From Desulfonatronospira sp964577315 (lineage in GTDB: Bacteria; Desulfobacterota; Desulfovibrionia; Desulfovibrionales; Desulfonatronovibrionaceae), in contig CAZNYT010000011.1 in assembly GCA_964577315.1 (NCBI GenBank), positions 1-44,261 on the forward strand: 44,261 nucleotides of DNA, written 5' to 3'. Made by a program: the position numbers and the translations under genes. This document shows positions 42,278 to 44,261 of this stretch, one piece after another. Below the pieces are notes generated by a model. The model was not told where the DNA came from. It did no database searches and saw nothing but the letters and a program-made list of their open reading frames with translations. Each line of letters begins with the position of its first letter. The stretch's first letter is position 1.

Positions 42278-42413
42278 CAAATCTCTCCTGCAGGTTTTTG
42301 TGTACCTGGATGCGGCAAGGGTTATATGTATCTGTCAACTCGGGCAGTGTAAAGTTGTTTTACTGGTAAAACATGGTGAATAGTTGCCCCCATTTTTAAG
42401 TGATGGACTAGTA

Positions 42414-42545
42414 GATGTGACTGCAAAAAGTCATTTTTGCAGTCACAGGAGTCAGGAGACAGGGGTCAGTAGTCAGTAAAAGCAAAGAGTTATGAGTTTG
42501 ATTCATTGCTGAATAATTCATGATCCGACTTTTTGCAGGCGCATC
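42414..42545. mobile_element. MITE-like element, family 2, copy B with target-site duplication
   Basis: 132-bp non-coding element. The left end GATGTGACTGCAAAAAGTC (42414-42432) and right end GACTTTTTGCAGGCGCATC (42527-42545) are inverted repeats with 16 of 19 matches. CTAGTA lies directly on both sides (42408-42413 and 42546-42551), a perfect 6-bp direct repeat. Inside are a TGACTGCAAAAA/TTTTTGCAGTCA hairpin and CAGGAGT-type heptamers shared with copy A. It is immediately followed by family-1 copy 4. Confidence 0.82.
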
Positions 42546-42553
42546 CTAGTACT

Positions 42554-42626
42554 ATAACGAAAAGAGGTGCTGCCCTAATAGTAAGGCACTTTATAGAGCC
42601 ATGGTTAAAGAACTAAGTTTCGTTGT
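42554..42626. mobile_element. MITE-like element, family 1, short copy 4
   Basis: About 73 bp: a degenerate left end (ATAACGAAAAG) and a perfect right end AAGTTTCGTTGT, with the shared TAGTAAGGCACTTTATAGAGC core. It lacks the 20-bp stem module present in copies 1-3. Its right end lies 4 bp from the stop codon of the thiolase-like gene. The stretch 42278-42630 otherwise has one GGTGAATAGTTGC motif (42375-42387) and no gene. Confidence 0.78.
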
Positions 42627-42630
42627 GGTG

Positions 42631-43716
42631 CTAGGCTTCGGTTTCCAGGAGTTCTTCCGCCAAGTCCTGGTTCCATTCTGGCTCTTCCCAGCCCAGGATG
42701 TGCTCCTGGGAACCGGGCCAAACCACGAGTTCCCGGGACTTGCCCTGGTGGAGCAGGAGCACATCCGCTTCCCGGTAAGACTTCCTGGCTTTGGGAGAAT
42801 AATATGCCACCAGAGAGGCAGCACTGTGCAGGATTTCCTCGGGCCAGGGTTCCCCGGTGAGGTTGCGGCCCAGGGCAGTGGGTCCAGGATGGGACTTTAG
42901 CTTGAACAAATAGTCTTCAGGCTCAGCCATATCCTGGATAAGCTCATTATCCTGCTTGTGGCGGCCTATAACCAGCCATGCCCGGCGAGGCTGCCCGCTC
43001 ACAGGCTCAGCCCAGAGCTGTCTCCCCACGTTGGCCAGGTGAAAGTCCTTGGCCCGGGGGGTGGAAGAATTTTTAAGCAAGGGCAGGTACCGCTTGCAGC
43101 TCTCCTCCTGTGTAAGCAAGCAACCCCCGGCTGGGGTGGGTACTTCACGGATATTGTAGTACCTGGCCAGGGCCAGCTGCTCCTTGCGGCTCCTGCCGCT
43201 CAGATCGCCCAGCTTCTCCCGGTCCACCAGTCCTTCTCTTTCCGGCCGGGTGGGGGGCAGGTGCTTGGCGCTGAGAACCCGGAGCAGTTCATCCTGGAGC
43301 CCTGTCTCCCTGCGGATGATGTACAGGGTGTCTTTTCTTTGGGACATGGGGCGCTGTCCCAGGACTTCTCCGGATATTATGAACTTGGCCCCGTACTCGG
43401 GCATAAGGGACTTGGCCTTGGTAAGCATGAAAATCTTACAGTCTACACAAGGGTTTAAAAGCTTGCCCAAACCGTGTTTGGGGCCCCGGGTTAACATATC
43501 CAAAAATTCCTGGGAAACGTCCCAGGAAAGAAGCTCTATGCCGTGTGCATGCTCCCAGTGCTCGGTTTTATGGGGATTGCCAAAGAAGGGTGAAATAAAA
43601 TGCAGTCCCAATACCCTTAAACCCTGCTCCTGGATCATCTTTATGGACAAAAGGGAATCCAGTCCCCCGGAAAAAAGGGCCAAGGCATCGTAGGTGGCAC
43701 TCTCTTTAGCGCTCAT
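42631..43716 (-). CDS. PP-loop tRNA-thiolase-like protein with NFACT-R-type C-terminus
   Basis: This 361-residue protein opens with an ATP-pyrophosphatase PP-loop ALFSGGLDSLLS (SGGLDS at 16-21). It then has cysteines placed as in MnmA-type 2-thiouridylases: NPCVDC (Cys90, Cys93) and AGGCLL (Cys199). It likely adenylates and thiolates a tRNA uridine or a related target. The C-terminal part (about 235-350) resembles the NFACT RNA-binding domain fused to such PP-loop proteins in some anaerobes. Annotation as MnmA or ThiI would be too specific: it lacks the THUMP domain of ThiI. Confidence 0.8.
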   Translation of the reverse strand: MSAKESATYDALALFSGGLDSLLSIKMIQEQGLRVLGLHFISPFFGNPHKTEHWEHAHGIELLSWDVSQEFLDMLTRGPKHGLGKLLNPCVDCKIFMLTKAKSLMPEYGAKFIISGEVLGQRPMSQRKDTLYIIRRETGLQDELLRVLSAKHLPPTRPEREGLVDREKLGDLSGRSRKEQLALARYYNIREVPTPAGGCLLTQEESCKRYLPLLKNSSTPRAKDFHLANVGRQLWAEPVSGQPRRAWLVIGRHKQDNELIQDMAEPEDYLFKLKSHPGPTALGRNLTGEPWPEEILHSAASLVAYYSPKARKSYREADVLLLHQGKSRELVVWPGSQEHILGWEEPEWNQDLAEELLETEA

Positions 43717-43743
43717 AATAAGTATTATCCTCTGCTGTGTTCA

Positions 43744-43771
43744 TTGACATGGGAATCCTGTATATTATAAA
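43744..43771 (+). promoter_or_regulatory. Sigma-70-type promoter for tRNA-Ser
   Basis: TTGACA (43744-43749) and TATAAA (43766-43771), spaced 16 bp, lie 118 nt upstream of the tRNA. This is the best promoter match seen in the window. Confidence 0.6.
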
Positions 43772-43792
43772 AATTAAAAGCTTAAATGCAAG

Positions 43793-43858
43793 GCTTGCAA
43801 GCTCTGGTTCAGGGAACCCATAACCTTGGGTTTCCCTGGTTATGGGGCTTTTGAGAGC
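43793..43858 (+). promoter_or_regulatory. Structured leader upstream of tRNA-Ser
   Basis: A 10-bp palindrome GCTTGCAAGC (43793-43802) is followed by two overlapping hairpins that cannot form together. CAGGGAACCC (43810-43819) can pair with GGGTTTCCCTG (43828-43838), or CCCATAACC (43817-43825) with GGTTATGGG (43838-43846). The second is followed by GCTTTTG. GCTCT (43801-43805) and AGAGC (43854-43858) could close the whole. It may be a processing signal or an attenuator-like switch. Confidence 0.5.
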
Positions 43859-43888
43859 AAGAAACTTTTTTGTTGTTTGGGGACAGCC

Positions 43889-43976
43889 GGAGGGGTGGCC
43901 GAGTGGCTTAAGGCAGCGGTCTTGAAAACCGCCGACCCGCAAGGGTCCGGGGGTTCGAATCCCTCCCCCTCCGCCA
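43889..43976 (+). tRNA. tRNA-Ser (anticodon UGA)
   Basis: 88 nt including an encoded CCA. The acceptor stem is GGAGGGG with CCCCTCC, the discriminator base is G, the anticodon loop CTTGAAA (43921-43927) gives anticodon TGA, and the T-loop is TTCGAAT. The long variable arm (about 43934-43949) is that of a class II tRNA-Ser. It reads UCN codons. The antisense reading frame here is spurious. Confidence 0.96.
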
Positions 43977-44211
43977 ACCACCCATCCTACCTCCACTACA
44001 TGCCTCCTGATAGTCAAGGCAATCAAACAGTTTAAGGATCTTTATCCATCAGTTCGCTGCCTGGTGCTAATGTGAGCATTCAGGGGTGAAAACGAGGACT
44101 GCTGGCCGGAAGTAAAGACTACAATCTGTTAGGAGGAAGGTTCTCTGCAGGGCTGTAGTTAAGTCTTGAGGGACTGAAAAATTTAAGGATCTCACCAAAG
44201 TTCTCACTAGT
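43977..44211. other. Non-coding space after tRNA-Ser
   Basis: I see no gene in this 235-bp stretch. TTTAAGGATCT occurs twice (about 44032 and 44182) and an imperfect AAGACTACA / CTGTAGTTAAGTCTT pair lies near 44116-44170. AGGAGG at 44131-44136 is not followed by a start codon. Confidence 0.5.
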
Positions 44212-44261
44212 ACAACGAAACTTGGCTCTGTAACCATGGCTCTATAAACAGCCTTACTATT
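44212..44261 (-). mobile_element. MITE-like element, family 1, copy 5 (cut by window end)
   Basis: Starts with the perfect terminal repeat ACAACGAAACTT and continues with the reverse complement of the family core (CATGGCTCTATAAACAGCC and TTACTATT). The element runs off the window end. Confidence 0.8.

Noticed and set aside
43706..44026. 106-codon minus-strand frame over the tRNA
   Set aside because: It is antisense to a well-formed tRNA-Ser and has no coding support.

Overview
The window is a stretch of bacterial chromosome with about 44 protein genes, one tRNA-Ser(UGA) and two 100-base runs of N that are assembly gaps. The gene set (fdhE, mobA, moeA, pilT-pilU, an ADH-synthase-like aldolase homologue, a DUF362 ferredoxin-like protein, TPR-rich periplasmic proteins) and the style of the intergenic repeats suggest a Gram-negative sulfate- or sulfur-reducing desulfobacterium of the Desulfovibrionales/Desulfohalobiales type. 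That placement is inference. No 16S rRNA or taxon-specific marker is present.

Layout. 1-3.5 kb: heptamer repeats and a MITE-like element, then an ABC-class ATPase, a DUF362/4Fe-4S protein and a 38-residue basic protein. 3.8-8.0 kb: one operon fmdB-purB-pyrE-L,D-transpeptidase-membrane protein, convergent with an RluA-type pseudouridine synthase. 9.1-12.9 kb (after gap 1): an RsmB/F-type rRNA methyltransferase, an aldolase-fold protein that has lost the catalytic residues of its relatives, a large repeat insertion, and moeA. 12.9-18.1 kb (minus): lipoprotein-fbp-tsaD-ilvD-methyltransferase. 18.3-21.4 kb: two membrane coiled-coil proteins facing an acidic TPR protein and an ftsB operon with a degenerate receiver protein. 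21.8-24.0 kb: pilT-pilU. After gap 2 come pgsA, a lytic transglycosylase, mobA and fdhE on the minus strand, then a PilZ protein on the plus strand.

28.0-37.3 kb (minus) is the most distinctive region. In transcription order it holds prepilin peptidase, a receiver-PP2C phosphatase, a STAS protein, two small TPR proteins, a 969-residue TPR/beta-barrel outer-membrane protein, a cellulose-synthase-like GT2 membrane synthase and a GH26-like lipoprotein. I read this as an uncharacterised synthase-dependent exopolysaccharide system with partner-switching control. A PilZ protein lies beside it and a GGDEF protein 4 kb away, so c-di-GMP control is plausible.

37.7-44.3 kb: a phenylacetate-CoA-ligase-type enzyme, a ChaN-PDZ lipoprotein, mutM and a diguanylate cyclase on the plus strand; a small unknown protein and a PP-loop tRNA-thiolase-like protein on the minus strand; then tRNA-Ser behind a structured leader.

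The intergenic spaces carry at least two families of non-coding elements with terminal inverted repeats (MITE-like). Family 1 has five copies with ends ACAACGAAACTT; two copies are both 164 bp with a 20-bp internal stem. Family 2 has two copies, one flanked by a 6-bp direct repeat. There are also a dispersed GTGAATAGTTGC-like motif and three kinds of short tandem repeat. Both assembly gaps fall at such repeats and show identical sequence on either side.
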